A stretch of DNA of 42,500 nucleotides from Prorocentrum cordatum (GCA_963575745.1 CAUYUJ010019882.1:200001-242500); one strand, 5' to 3'. Counted from the first letter of the stretch, positions 9,621 to 19,222 are shown. Notes: generated by a model from the letters alone, not told the origin. Program-made: numbers and translations.

Positions 9621-9743
9621 TAAAACCGGCGCGGCGGCGCTGCGGGCTCGGCTCGCCGCGCGCCCCAACGCGCGCCACACAGGGGCGGTGGGCGGCCGAC
9701 GCGGCGCCGCCAGCGCGGGCGCGGGCCGCGGGCCCGCCGCGTC

Positions 9744-9855
9744 CCTTCCTCCCTTCCCTCCCTCCCTCCCTCTCCCTCCCCTCCCTCCCCTCCCCTCCCT
9801 CCCTCCCTCTCCCTCCCTCCCTCTCCCTCCCTCCCTCCCTCCCTCCCTCCCTCCA
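9744..9855. repeat. CCCT/CCCTC microsatellite
   Basis: Run of CCCT and CCCTC units, pyrimidine-rich on the plus strand. The long Gly/Glu/Arg frames on the other strand come from the repeat. Confidence 0.95.
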
Positions 9856-9974
9856 CAATTACTCAATATGAATACTACTCTCCCTCTTCCCCTGACAACG
9901 GTCTGAAAGTGGCCGACCCCCCCCCCGCGTACTGTTTGTTACACACAAGTTTCCCCGGAGTTGGGTTTTCGCTT

Positions 9975-10133
9975 GCATTTGTTTCCAAAATGCTGCTCTC
10001 GCTGGGGCGCCTGCCTCATTTTCGGGCCCCGCTCGTTCCGAATCGTGCTCCCGCTGCAGCGCTGGCCTCATTTCCGCGCTTCCGCTCGTTCCGAATCGTG
10101 TTCCCGCTGCAGCGCTGGCCTCATTTCCCGTGC
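9975..10133. repeat. 53-bp tandem repeat, two to three copies
   Basis: CCGCTCGTTCCGAATCGTG...CGCTGCAGCGCTGGCCTCATTTCC occurs at 10029 and again at 10082, nearly identical. A more diverged unit (CGCTGGGGCGCCTGCCTCAT) lies just before. No coding signal. Confidence 0.8.
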
Positions 10134-10430
10134 CATGCCACGGCATGCAATGCAATGCTAGGTTGCGTTCCGCTGCGCGATGCCATGCCTTCAGCTGAAG
10201 CTGTGATATGCAGTGCGCAAGTGCCACGTCGTGCTATGCCATGCTACGCTTTGATCTTCAACGCCATGCTATGCAATGGTATGTTCGGGGCCGCTGTGCG
10301 ATGCCATGCTTTGCGTTGCAAAGCTTTGTGATGCAATTCTTCACTACGCCACGCCAGGCCATGCTGTGACATACTACGCTTTGCGGTGCTCTTCTACGCC
10401 ATGCCATGCCGTGCTCTACAATGCATCGCG
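10130..10430. repeat. Degenerate pentamer array (ATGCC/ATGCT/TACGC)
   Basis: About 300 bp of 5-bp units such as ATGCC, ATGCT, ACGCT and GCAAT in irregular order. The array at 17022-17325 is built on the reverse-complement type of pentamer (GCATA, GCTTA). Overlapping Cys/Met/Ala-rich frames are artefacts. Confidence 0.8.
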
Positions 10431-10549
10431 TACCCTTTCGGGATCATTGCCCTGCTCGACATCCGACTGTGCGAGTAGAGAGGGGATCTACGCCATGGTA
10501 AGGGATGGGAGGGAGGGGTAGGATGTCAGATATGACGCGAGCGCACCTA

Positions 10550-10735
10550 GCTTGCCTCCCTCCCCTCCCTCCCTCCCCTCCCTCCTCCCCGTCCCTCCTC
10601 CCTCCCTTCCCCTCTCCCCGCCTCTTCCTCCTCCCTCCCCCTCTCCCTCCCTTCCCCCTCTCCCTCCCTTCCCCCTCTCCCTCCTCTCCCTCCTCTCCCT
10701 CCTCTCCCTCCCTCCCTCCCCCTCTCTCCGCCGCA
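10550..10735. repeat. CTCC/CCCT-rich polypyrimidine tract
   Basis: Irregular CCCTCC, CCTCCTC and CCCCTCTCC units with the pyrimidines on the plus strand. No gene. Confidence 0.93.
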
Positions 10736-11093
10736 GGGCCGCCCTCGCGCGGGTAGAAAGATGCATAGGCGATCGAGCACGCACGCAAGCACTCGCAGCC
10801 GAGACTCCACAGAGCGGGTTGCCTGCAAGCTCATGTCCACGTGGGGACGCAGCACCCAGAACGCCTCTGACCTCAGGCTATCTTTGGATAGGAAAGGCCA
10901 TTCTGGCAGCGAGCAGATCCTGAACAGATCACAGAACCCCAGAAACCACACTAGAAGGGTGCAGATTGAGGGCAGCAACGGGAAGTCATCATCATTCGGC
11001 GAGCTATCGTCTCGGATGCAAGAGCTCCGCCGATGCATACAGCAATCTAGTCCCCCTCCTTCCATCACTTCCACGTGGGAGCGGGGAAACCAA

Positions 11094-11243
11094 AAGGTAC
11101 CGATACCGCTACTCCCTGGACCTCTCCCCGGGGTGCGCTCTGACCGGGAATTTCGAGGCGCATCCGGCGGTGGCGCCGAGGGCCTCCCAGGAGGCCCAAA
11201 AAGTAGTGGCAAACGAGCAAAGGGTAGCGGGTATGGGTACCTT
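11094..11243. mobile_element. Hairpin element H
   Basis: Left arm AAGGTACCGATACCGCTACT pairs with the right arm AGGGTAGCGGGTATGGGTACCTT across about 110 bp, giving a 150-bp unit with ~20-bp imperfect TIRs. It lies in otherwise unique sequence 80 bp from an exon-like segment. Probably a single MITE copy; no flanking duplication that I can define. Confidence 0.5.
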
Positions 11244-11321
11244 GTCCTCCTCTGAGGGAGAGGTCGGGATACGGAGACTGTCAGGACGTGCCACTGGGAG
11301 CAACAAGGTCGTCAGGCCTTG

Positions 11322-11520
11322 GTAGTTCGACGGGGGCCAGGGTGCACGGCGGTACGCATCTTGCCAGGCCAACCTCCACGGGCTGGGGGCCCTGCCGCGT
11401 GAAGAGAATAGAACCGCCGAGGCAATCCTTGACGCCGTAGTTTCCGACGGCCCTCCTCTCCCTCCTCATGGTCAGCAGGATGCGGGCGAGGATCGAGGGG
11501 ATCGGGCGGGTGGCAAGGAG
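11322..11520 (-). CDS. Coding-like exon, unknown protein
   Basis: The minus strand is open for about 65 residues with G or C at nearly every third position. It reads RPIPSILARILLTMRR near the start, then AVGNYGVKDCLGGSILFTRQ and VEVGLARCVPPCTLAPVE. This is a mixed hydrophobic/charged sequence rather than a low-complexity one. I do not recognise a family. No clear splice borders could be fixed: the upstream side enters CCACCC-rich sequence and the downstream side passes AAGGCCTGACG. An alternative is an old transposon or gene fragment. Confidence 0.45.
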
Positions 11521-12088
11521 GGGTGACCCACATGGGGGGTGAAGAAAAAGGCCTTCAAAAGGAGCACTGTAGGGCCCCTTTGGGGCCCCTGCTGGCTCCA
11601 GAAGGCGCCCTACAGGGCCCACGTAGGGCAATGTTCTTCCCCCCCCGAGTCAGGTCACCCCCTACGGTAGAGGGAAACAATTACTGAACACTCCCCCTCC
11701 CCCCAAACTCAATGTTGGCACGCGCGGGGGAGACTGCGGTCGAAGCGCATCTCATCAGACTCACCGCCAACTTTGAACATTGGGGGGAGGGGGAGGCGTT
11801 GACCGTTGAATGTGGCATGTGTTCGCTAATTTGTTCCGAGGCCTGTATCACCACCCGCCCGAGAGGAGGACGACGAGAGGTCCGGGGCCCTCCAACGACT
11901 CGATGTGTCGAGTCTCGGAGTCCAAGACCTCTCGGCCTCTGCCCCAAGACCGGCTTCTCGTCCCTCGTCGTGGTTTGACGGCCCCGTGGTGCCCGAAGAC
12001 GGCCTGTCAGAGGCCGCCAACGCAAACAAGCACCCCAAGTTTGGGTGTCTTTTGGTCGCAAACTCGATGCTCTAGAGTATGGGTCAGA
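11521..12088. other. No gene recognised
   Basis: Mixed sequence with repeats of GGGGCCC near 11575-11625 and a CGAGTATCGAGTTTGGG-type motif at its end that leads into the 12089-12133 palindrome. A minus-strand frame of about 140 residues is open, but its codon bias is weak. Confidence 0.4.
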
Positions 12089-12133
12089 GACTCGAGTATC
12101 GAGTTTGGGTCCCAAACTCGATACTCTTGAGTC
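12089..12133. repeat. 45-bp near-perfect palindrome
   Basis: GACTCGAGTATCGAGTTTGG on the left is the complement of the right arm apart from one mismatch and a small bulge, centred on GGGTCCC. A third related arm, CAAACTCGATGCTCTAGAG, lies just upstream at 12058-12076, so three copies of one ~18-bp motif stand in alternating orientation. Confidence 0.8.
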
Positions 12134-12272
12134 TCTTGAGGCCTGGTGTGGGGGGGACGGAGCAGCGTGCCGGGTCGGACAAAAGGGGCAGATAGCAACG
12201 GGGCTCTTCGCGAGCTAGCTGTATGCAGCTGAAACTCGGCGCACCCCGGCGCTGGAGGCAGCCATGCGTCGA

Positions 12273-12399
12273 CTCGCCATCGCTCGGACGACCATTCCCT
12301 GTGCATTTTTCGATTTCGCGCGCTAGTTTTCGCCCGATGATCCAAAATGCTCCTCGATGGTCCTCGGCGAAAAAACGCACACGTCCGAGCGATCCCAAG
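12273..12399. mobile_element. Short TIR element, family A, copy 4
   Basis: Left end CTCGCCATCGCTCGGACG, right end ACGTCCGAGCGATCCCAAG, core ATGCTCCTCGATGGTCCTCG. The tetramer TCGA precedes and follows the unit exactly, the clearest candidate 4-bp target duplication of the family. The arms are still nearly identical, so this may be the youngest copy. Confidence 0.75.
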
Positions 12400-12521
12400 T
12401 CGAGGAATCATCGCCTGGCGGGACAGAAACCAGCTGCATCCAGCAGATGTCGTCCCCCCCATTTCGCACTTCCCCGATATCCCTCGTTGTCTTCCGACCC
12501 GAACCTGCGAGGCCCGCAACG

Positions 12522-12721
12522 ATATATGTATACACATATATGTGTGTGCATGCATACATACATACGTACGTATATACATACATACATACGTACGTGCATA
12601 CGTACACACATACATACATACATACATACATACATACATACATACATACATACATACAGACATACATACATATATACATACATACATACATACATACATG
12701 CATGCATACATACATACATAC

Positions 12722-12768
<47 letters not shown>

Positions 12769-13000
12769 AACATACATGCGTACGTGCATACATGCATACA
12801 TACGTACATGCATACATACATTCATACATGCATGAATACATACATACACGCATACATACATATATACCTACTACAAACATACAAACATACACACACATAC
12901 AAACACACAAACATAAGACGCATATAAACATGCATGCATACATACACATACATGTATATGTATAAACATATATGTATATATATATATATGTATGTACACT
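12522..13000. repeat. CATA tetranucleotide microsatellite
   Basis: About 480 bp of (CATA)n with CATG, CGTA and CATATA variants, ending in (TA)n. It is the most AT-rich long tract in the window. Tyr/Ile/His or Cys/Met/Tyr frames across it are repeat artefacts. Confidence 0.97.
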
Positions 13001-13094
13001 GCACAGGTAATGGAGCTGTGAACAGAAGGGCCAACAGACCAGAAAGAGGAACCGAAACAAGCCGCCAAAACGAAACGACAACCCATGGGAACAA

Positions 13095-13205
13095 TGGCGA
13101 AAAACCTTCCGTCCTGATGTTCCACGACGCGAGGTTCGCGAAGCAAAGGGTTCCGGCACGTCTGCTTCTCCTGCCAGTAGCGCAAGCAGACTGGGGGGGT
13201 GCTGA
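13095..13205 (-). CDS. Possible exon, unknown protein
   Basis: Minus-strand open stretch of about 35 codons with high G/C at third positions. It reads STPPVCLRYWQEKQTCRN and then REPRVVEHQDGRF. The bias decays further downstream, where the sequence becomes T-rich before the CATA tract, so any exon should end near GAACATCAG at about 13116. No family recognised. Confidence 0.3.
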
Positions 13206-13209
13206 CCAA

Positions 13210-13506
13210 TCGCCGAAAGCAGCCGCCTAAAGCAGAAGGGGCCACAACCACCAGAACTCCGTAGAATATCCGTTCCCGAGGGCCACCCCCTCCCGAACTG
13301 GGGGCACTCCGTTCCGGGCACTCTCTAGGGGCGCGCCCGGAACTGGGTGCCACCAGCTCGGGGGGGGGAGGGGGGGGCTCGTGGTGGTGGTTCTTCTCGT
13401 AGAAAACACTGCTTGCCTGTGGCCAGCCCGAACGGGACATGAAAAAGAAGGCGCGGCCCCCTGGTTGGACCCGGCCGACCACCCTGACCTCGTGGGCGAT
13501 AAACGT
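13210..13506. other. No gene recognised
   Basis: GC-rich, with a run of G (13358-13376) and a GGTGGTGG stretch. CCCGGAACTGGG and CCCGAACTGGGGG form a loose inverted pair around 13290-13345. No convincing coding signal. Confidence 0.4.
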
Positions 13507-13575
13507 AAGCATCCGTACCCGCGGCCTCGCGGACAAGGGGCGCGATCCCGCGGATACGCGGTCACACGGATGCTT
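13507..13575. mobile_element. Palindromic element G, copy 2
   Basis: AAGCATCCGT at the left end is exactly the reverse complement of ACGGATGCTT at the right end. Inside, CCGCGGCCTCGCGG and CGCGATCCCGCGGATACGCG repeat the palindromic theme. The reverse complement aligns with 6183-6252. A miniature inverted-repeat unit of about 70 bp. Confidence 0.6.
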
Positions 13576-13813
13576 TTTATGCGCGGGGCATGCGCGGAAT
13601 CCGCGGATCCGGCACCACCCCCCGAAGCAGCTGGAGGCGGGCCTCCCTGGGGGCCTCGAGCCAGCAGCAGAGGCACAGAGTGCTCCGCGGCGGGAGAGAT
13701 TGGAAGAGAGAGGTGCGGCCCAGCCGCTGCCAGAAGGACTGCCGGACAAGGAACGAGACCCCTCTTCGGAACGAGGCCCCTTGCCGGCACCAGGAACGCT
13801 TGGGTCAGCATTA

Positions 13814-13994
13814 AGTCGGGCCTGTCCCCCTGCAGGGGGATTTTCGACGAAGAATAACAAATACCCCAGAAATGATTTAAAAAAGACTCCAAACATAGTA
13901 TGGGGACTATTTTTTGGGGGGACCTTTTTGGGGTATTTGGGGGATATTTTCCATTTCTCGTCGAAAATCCCCCTGTAGGGGGACACGCCCGACA
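13814..13994. mobile_element. TIR element, family B, copy 2
   Basis: Starts AGTCGGGCCTGTCCCCCTGC and ends in GTAGGGGGACACGCCCGACA. The arms pair for about 40 bp, extending inward to TTTTCGACGA / TCGTCGAAAA. TA flanks both ends. The interior TATGGGGACTATTTTTTGG matches copy 1. At 181 bp this is the best-preserved copy of the family. Confidence 0.78.
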
Positions 13995-13998
13995 TAAG

Positions 13999-14190
13999 GA
14001 CAGCACCGGGGAAAGCTCGAGGAACAGCCTCGGAGCGACCCGAGAAACAGCGAGGCCCGTTCAGAGCCCACAGCGGTCCGTATCTCAGCGTCGGGGAGCA
14101 CCCGGAGAGCTCGAGGAACAGGCTCGGAATGACCCGAGGAGCTGCGGGCCCCTTGGGAGCCCAAAGCGGTCCTGCAGCGTCCTGACTGTA
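13999..14190. repeat. ~95-bp tandem duplication
   Basis: AGCTCGAGGAACAGCCTCGG and AGCTCGAGGAACAGGCTCGG begin two consecutive units (about 14014 and 14110) that also share CCACAGCGGTCC / CCAAAGCGGTCC. Divergence is moderate. No gene. Confidence 0.7.
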
Positions 14191-14230
14191 GAGAGAAGAG
14201 CGCTGAACCCTGATGTTCCACGACTCTTGG

Positions 14231-14876
14231 GCGCCCGAATTATCCAAGATAGCTGCGGTCCGGGGCAGCTTCGGTTTGTGCGCCCGAGGCGCGAATCTGT
14301 AGCTACCCCTGACCGCCTCTAGCCCTTCTGATTCGGAGGGGCTAGGCGCCCGAACAATCCAGGATGCCTGCGGTCCGGGGCAGCTTCGGTTTGTGCGCCC
14401 GAGGCGCGAATCTGTAGCTACCCCTGACCGCCTCTAGCCCTTCTGATTCGGAGGGACAAGGCGCCCGAATTATCCAGGATGACTGCGGTCCGGGGCAACT
14501 CTAGCCATTCTGCTTCGGGGGGGTTGGTGGGCGCCTGAACAATCTAGGATGACTGCGGTCCGAGGTGGCTCCGGCTTGGGCCCCCGAGGCGCGAATCTGT
14601 AGCTACCCCTGATCGCCCCCAGCCCTTCTGCTTCGGGGGGGGAGCTGGGCGCCTGAATAATCCAGGATGACTGCGGTCTGGGGTGACTTCGGCTTGGGCC
14701 CCAGAGGCGCGAATCTGTAGCTAGTTCCCCCTGACCGCCTCCAGCCCTTCTGATTCACGGGGGGGGCTGGGCGCCAAAATAATCCAGGATGTCTGCGGTC
14801 TGGGGTGACTTCGGCTTGGGCCCCAGAGACGCGAATCTGTAGCCATCCCTGACCATCCCCAGCCCCGATGCTCCAG
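14231..14876. repeat. 115-bp satellite, six units
   Basis: Units start with GCGCCCGAAT/GCGCCTGAAC at 14231, 14346, 14461, 14531, 14649 and 14771. Each carries ATCCAGGATGACTGCGGTC, a CGAATCTGTAGCTACCCCTG block and AGCCCTTCTG. The third unit is only 70 bp because its middle, including the GAATCTGTAGC block, is missing. Later units are slightly longer through G-run growth. Frames across it are not gene-like. Confidence 0.92.
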
Positions 14877-15055
14877 AGCTCCGAGGCTCTGCGAAACTGG
14901 CGCACGTGCTGCCTGCACGACCACCGGCGCACGGCGCGCCACGCTAGCGGGGCCCCCGGCAGGCCCCCCCCTCCCACTCCTTTCCACATGCGGCGGCCCT
15001 GCCCTGCCTGCAGCGGGCTGCCACGCAGCGGCCTCATCTCCCTCCCTCATGCTAG

Positions 15056-15383
15056 GCAGATGGAGACAGAGGGAGAGAGCGAGAAAGAGAGAGAGAGAGA
15101 TATGATATGGATAATGCACGACTTCGAAAAACCCTAAACCCAAAAACGCTTTCTCTCTGGGGGGCGCATGTTTTACTTCCGCCACCTTCCGCCGGCCTTC
15201 CGCCGGCTTCCGCCGGCGGAGGCGGCCTCGTTTTGCCTCCGCCGAACTTCTGCCGCCTTCCGCCGGGGAAGAGACGACACCTCCTTGGACCCTCGAAGGC
15301 AAGGCCCTGTCTGGAACGCCACAGATACCAAGAGAGAGAGAGAGAGAGTCAGAGAGAGAGAGTGAGAGAGAGAGAGAGAGAGA
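15056..15383. repeat. Two GA microsatellites around a TTCCGCCGG minisatellite
   Basis: (GA)n runs at about 15068-15102 and 15331-15383 flank a stretch at 15176-15270 with repeated TTCCGCCGG and a hairpin-forming TTCCGCCGGCGGAGGCGG. A short CCCTAAACCC lies at 15130-15143. No gene seen. Confidence 0.85.
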
Positions 15384-15690
15384 GCCAGCGTGAGCATGGC
15401 CGTCGGCTGAGGCACCCGCGCTCCCGACGTCGTCTCGACGCACAGGAGCTCCCTGGAGAGCCGCCGCGCTGCTGGCACGTGCACCACGCAGTGACGCCGC
15501 TCGGCGTCCCAATCTCCAGAGCAGTCGTGACTTGCCTGGCCGGCCAGCTGGAGGAGCAACGGCACCAACATCGAGATCGAGACGGGCAGAGAGTGTCCTC
15601 GTGGTGGTACCGTGTCCTTCCCCCCAAAGAGCGGTGCTTGCACTCGGGGCTCCTTGCTTGCTGTTCAGAGAAAGCTCGTGTGCCGACTGG
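15384..15690. other. No gene recognised
   Basis: GC-rich unique-looking sequence between the GA tract and the GTCGCCGC array. Long frames cover it on both strands, with no clear third-position bias in any of them. Confidence 0.4.
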
Positions 15691-15898
15691 GCCAGCGTGT
15701 TGCCACCCCGTCGCCGCCACGTGGCCGCTCGTCGCCGCGCGTCGCCGCCTCGCTGCAGGCTCGTATGCCGCCCTGGCCAGCTTGTCGTCGCCCCGTCGCA
15801 ACCTCGTCGCGGGCTGGTGTGCCGCCCAGGCAGGCTTGTGGTCCCCCAGTCGCCGCCCCGTCGCCGCTCGTCGCCGCCCGTCGCTGCCTCGCCGCCGA
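15690..15898. repeat. Degenerate GTCGCCGC minisatellite
   Basis: Irregular copies of CGTCGCCGC, CTCGTCGCCG and CCCGTCGCC separated by GCCTCGTCGC-type spacers. It merges directly into the 14-bp array that follows. Confidence 0.75.
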
Positions 15899-16455
15899 GC
15901 ACCGCATAGCTTACTCCGCATAGATTGCACCACGTATGTTGCGCTCCAAAGCTTACAGCGCATCGCTTACACCACATAGTTTACACCACAAAGGTCACAC
16001 CACACAGATGTTCCTGCATAGCTTGCACGACTTTGCTTGCACGACACGGCTTGCATCACATAGATCGCACTGTATGGGTTGCACCACGTACTTTGCACCA
16101 CGTAGTTCACATCACACAGATCGGACCACACAAATTGCACCACATAGCTTACACCGACCACCTAGATGAACACATTGGTTGGTTCCATATGGTTTGCACC
16201 AGGTAGCTTACACCACATTGATTACACTGCGTAGACTGCACCACTTAGATTGCACTACGTAGCTCAAACCGAATAGATGGCACCACGTGGATTACACCAC
16301 ATAGTTTACACTACATAGATCACTCTCCATAGATCGCAGCACATAGATTGAACCACGTAGGTTGCATCACTCAGCTTGCACCACATAGCTTGCACTACAT
16401 AGCTTGCACGACATAGCGTACACCACATAGCCTGCATCAGGTCGATTGCATCACC
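15899..16455. repeat. 14-bp minisatellite, about 39 units
   Basis: Consensus TTGCACCACATAGC. Near the end, TTGCACCACATAGC, TTGCACTACATAGC and TTGCACGACATAGC follow one another at exactly 14 bp. Units drift toward the start of the array. Because 14 is not a multiple of 3, the same motif appears in all frames and no gene is implied. Confidence 0.93.
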
Positions 16456-16567
16456 TACGCTGCTAGGAACCACTTTGGGGGCCCACGCATGGTGAAATTC
16501 CCCAATCAGAGCTTGCCCCGAGTCCTGGCGGATTCAGATGGCTAGGTTAGGTTTGCCGCCGATTGTC

Positions 16568-16640
16568 GCTGCACGCCCGGATGCCCGGGTGCCAGGGGGT
16601 GCCCGGGTGCCCGGGCGTGCCCGGGCGTGCCCGGGGGTGC
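16568..16640. repeat. GTGCCCGGG minisatellite
   Basis: About seven copies of GTGCCCGGG with C or G spacers. Highly GC-rich and self-complementary at CCCGGG. Confidence 0.85.
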
Positions 16641-16885
16641 CCTATAGCCCTATAGCCCTATAGCCCTATAGCACTACAGCTCTATAGCTCTATAGCCCTA
16701 TCGCCCTATAGCTCAATAGCCCTATAGCCCTATAGCCGTATAGCCCTATAGCCCTATAGCCCTATACCCCTATACCCTATAGCCCTATAGCCCTATAACC
16801 CTATAGCCCTATAGTCCTGTAGCTCTATTACCCTCTAGCCCAATAGCCCTATAGCCCATATAGCCCTATTGCCCTACAGCCCTAA
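16640..16885. repeat. 8-bp minisatellite CCCTATAG
   Basis: About 30 copies of CCCTATAG with single-base variants. The unit contains the palindrome CTATAG. It resembles but does not match the dinoflagellate telomere repeat type (CCCTAAA). Confidence 0.95.
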
Positions 16886-17021
16886 AAAGATTATGATTGG
16901 AGTTTTTCTCCGGTCTCATTCCCAAGGGTTCTTACTCTCTATCTTAAAAGGGCCGGGCAGTGGGGCTCGCCCCGGGCGGTTCCCCCGGTATCCGCCCCGC
17001 GGTTTCCCCAGTTACGTCCCC

Positions 17022-17325
17022 TTAGCTTAGCGTTGCTTATATCATCTTAGCTTAGCATATTTCATATTAGCTTAGCTTAGCTTCATCTTAGCTCAGGTGT
17101 ATCTTAGCTTAGCTTACCTTCATCTTAGCTTCGCTGAGCTTTAGCACAGCAGAGCACAGCATAACATAGCATAGCGTAGCATAGCATAGCTTAGCATAGC
17201 ACAGCATGACACAACATAGCATAGCATCGTATAACACAGCATAGCATAGCATAGCATAGCGCAGCATAGCATAGCGCAGCATAGCATGGCATGGCATGGC
17301 ATAGCACAGCATAGCATAGCATAGC
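17022..17325. repeat. Pentamer array (TTAGC, then ATAGC)
   Basis: The first part is built on CTTAGC/TTAGC units, the second on ATAGC with CACAGC and ATGGC variants. The switch occurs at about 17145. Minus-strand Met/Leu/Cys/Tyr frames are artefacts. Confidence 0.93.
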
Positions 17326-18104
17326 AACTAATGCTGCTTTCCTAGGGGCTCCAACTTCTAGGTAGGGTCGCACTGGGGTAATTGTTTTCTTGCGTCTTCA
17401 TCGACACACGTCTCCGATCCCAAGTATTGTGCACCTCCTCGCTGATGGTGACCCTGCTGTGGTTGGTGCCACGTCTTTCCTCCGAGGCTGGGGGTTAAGC
17501 CCTGCCAGGGGAATCCGTGGGGCCTTGGAGTGCAATTTGCAAAAGCCCCAATCGACGGCGCGAGTCCCGAATACGCTTTAAGAGATTGCGTTTCCGCTGG
17601 ATATGCGTTAGGTCGCACAGCAAGCTTCAATGAGTCAGCGACTTGAAAGGGCAGTCCTTGGAAGGCTGGACGAGAATGACGGTGCATGCCGAAACCCTTC
17701 CGACATGGGTGAAAACAAACGAGCGTCTGTGTCCGAAGGGGTATGAAGCCCCTGTCCGAAATTGTGTTCACGTTGACCCACTCATGGTGGTCCCCGACTG
17801 CCTTGACTGACATGGATGAGCTCTCGAGTGGAGCCACGGGGGTAAGCAAGGCAGGCTCGGCCCTGTGACCACCCTCTGCGAACACAGGGCAGGCAGAGCC
17901 ACCGCGTGCACGACTGTCGCCAGCATGCCTGCCCCATTCCCTCTTGTTCATCCTTCTCGCTTTCAGCTGCATCCTCTTCCTCGTCGTTCTCTGTATGTGC
18001 CGATACAGCTATGTTATGTATATCAGTACATTTGACTCCGCGTTTGTAGGTATTGATGTTTTGTTATTGTCTTTCGTTCTTGCTTTTTCTCTCTCTCTCT
18101 CTCT
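17326..18104. other. Unassigned sequence with a 204-codon open frame
   Basis: Sequence of ordinary complexity. A minus-strand frame (17358-17972) is open for 204 codons and includes SVKAVGDHHEWVNVNTISDR and GFPWQGLTPSLGG. Its codon use lacks the G/C third-position bias seen in the better exon candidates, and I recognise no motif. It may be a gene fragment or chance. I could not choose. Confidence 0.25.
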
Positions 18105-18335
18105 CTCCCATTCTTTCTTTCTCTATAGCTGTCCCTCCTAAACCCTCCACCCTCACCCCGCATTCTCCTCCTGGCCCATTTTCTGCGGCTTCCTTCCTCC
18201 CTTCTAACCTTTGATCCCTCCTCCGCCTCCTCCTCCTCCTCCTCATCCTCCTCCTCCGTTCTCCCGTCCCCCCTCCACGCTGCACACTCCTATTCCCCTT
18301 CCTCCTCCCCCTCCTTCTCCCCCCCTCCCCATCCT
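18105..18335. repeat. CT/CTC-rich polypyrimidine tract
   Basis: Starts as (CT)n, continues with CCTCCTCCTC and CCCCTTCC mixtures. Pyrimidines are on the plus strand. No gene. Confidence 0.9.
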
Positions 18336-18734
18336 CCTAACCATTTCGCGTCCGAGCGCCCCCACCCCCGTGCACGGGGCGCGCGCGGGTGTTTCGCGCG
18401 CCGACTTCGGAATTGCCTCGCGCCCGAGGGCCACCATGAAGAACCGCCGCGCCCAGCATCATCACATATATCAGATCATCCTGAGATCAGGCGCGGGCGA
18501 GGCCGCCAGAAGAAGTGCCCTCCCCCGTCCCCTCTTCGCTCTCCTCTCCCTCCCCCTCCTCCGCCCCCCTGGCGAGCACTGGCGACCGCCGGCTCCGGAC
18601 CGCTGCCGCAGTACAGGATTCAACCCTCAAGGAAGGCACCACCGTCAGCACCGCCGTCACCACCGTGCGAGACAGACAACAGCGACAGCCGCCTGCGACA
18701 CTGCGAAATTAGGACGACCAGTGGCAGCAACCTC
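18336..18734. other. No gene recognised
   Basis: GC-rich sequence with CACCGCCGTCACCACCGT-like short repeats near its end. It leads into the degenerate array from 18735. Coding bias is not consistent in any frame. Confidence 0.4.
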
Positions 18735-18869
18735 TGTCATCGCTGGAGCGCAGGTGCAGAAGCCAACACACCACCAGCTGCAGCGACGGAGTCAGCTCGT
18801 GCGCAGCCACAGGCAGTGGCCACGAGCGCTGTCAGGGCGGGAAGGGCCAGCCATTGCAGCAGGCTTTGC

Positions 18870-19046
18870 TACAGTCAAAAACCCAAATAAGGACGCGCGG
18901 TAAGGACGCAAGACCCTTGGAGGCCGAAGTTTGGATTTTTGGGGCGGTGGACGACGAAAACCTAAAGGACGCAAGAGCAAGGAAGAGCAAGGACGCAAGG
19001 GTACCCTGAGCAAAGTCGCGCGTCCTTATTAGGGCTTTTGACTGTA
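18870..19046. mobile_element. Tc1/mariner-like MITE, family J, copy 1
   Basis: The left end TACAGTCAAAAACCCAAATA and the right end TATTAGGGCTTTTGACTGTA form TIRs of about 28 bp (with TCCTTATT / AATAAGGA and GCGCG further in). With TA as target duplication the element starts CAGTCAAAA and ends TTTTGACTG, which resembles Tc1/mariner-type ends. It is 177 bp with repeated AAGGACGCAAG inside and has no coding capacity. Confidence 0.75.
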
Positions 19047-19222
19047 ATGTGAGCAGCAACGCATGGGCCGACAACATCAACTGCATCGCTGGGGGGCGAC
19101 CGTGTGAGAAAGGCGTGGCCGCGCGGACCAACGTCATCGGCTGCAGGGCCGGGGCCACGCGAGAAGGCCGAGCAGTGCCAGCAAAGTCTGCTGATGCTCA
19201 GCGTGGTGGACGTCGAAGGTGC

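Noticed and set aside
12007-13321. Reading frames of 200-330 codons rich in Tyr, Met, Cys, Ile and His
   Set aside because: Products of the CATA microsatellite; no real protein composition.
15129-15143. ACCCTAAACCC resembles plant-type telomere repeats
   Set aside because: Only one and a half units; not an interstitial telomere array.
14721-15979. Opposed long frames of 418 and 290 codons
   Set aside because: Cover GA runs, the TTCCGCCGG and GTCGCCGC arrays; open on both strands, so not informative.
15899-16455. Regular repeats that might suggest a CRISPR array
   Set aside because: The 14-bp units are contiguous, without unique spacers, and the DNA is eukaryotic in character.
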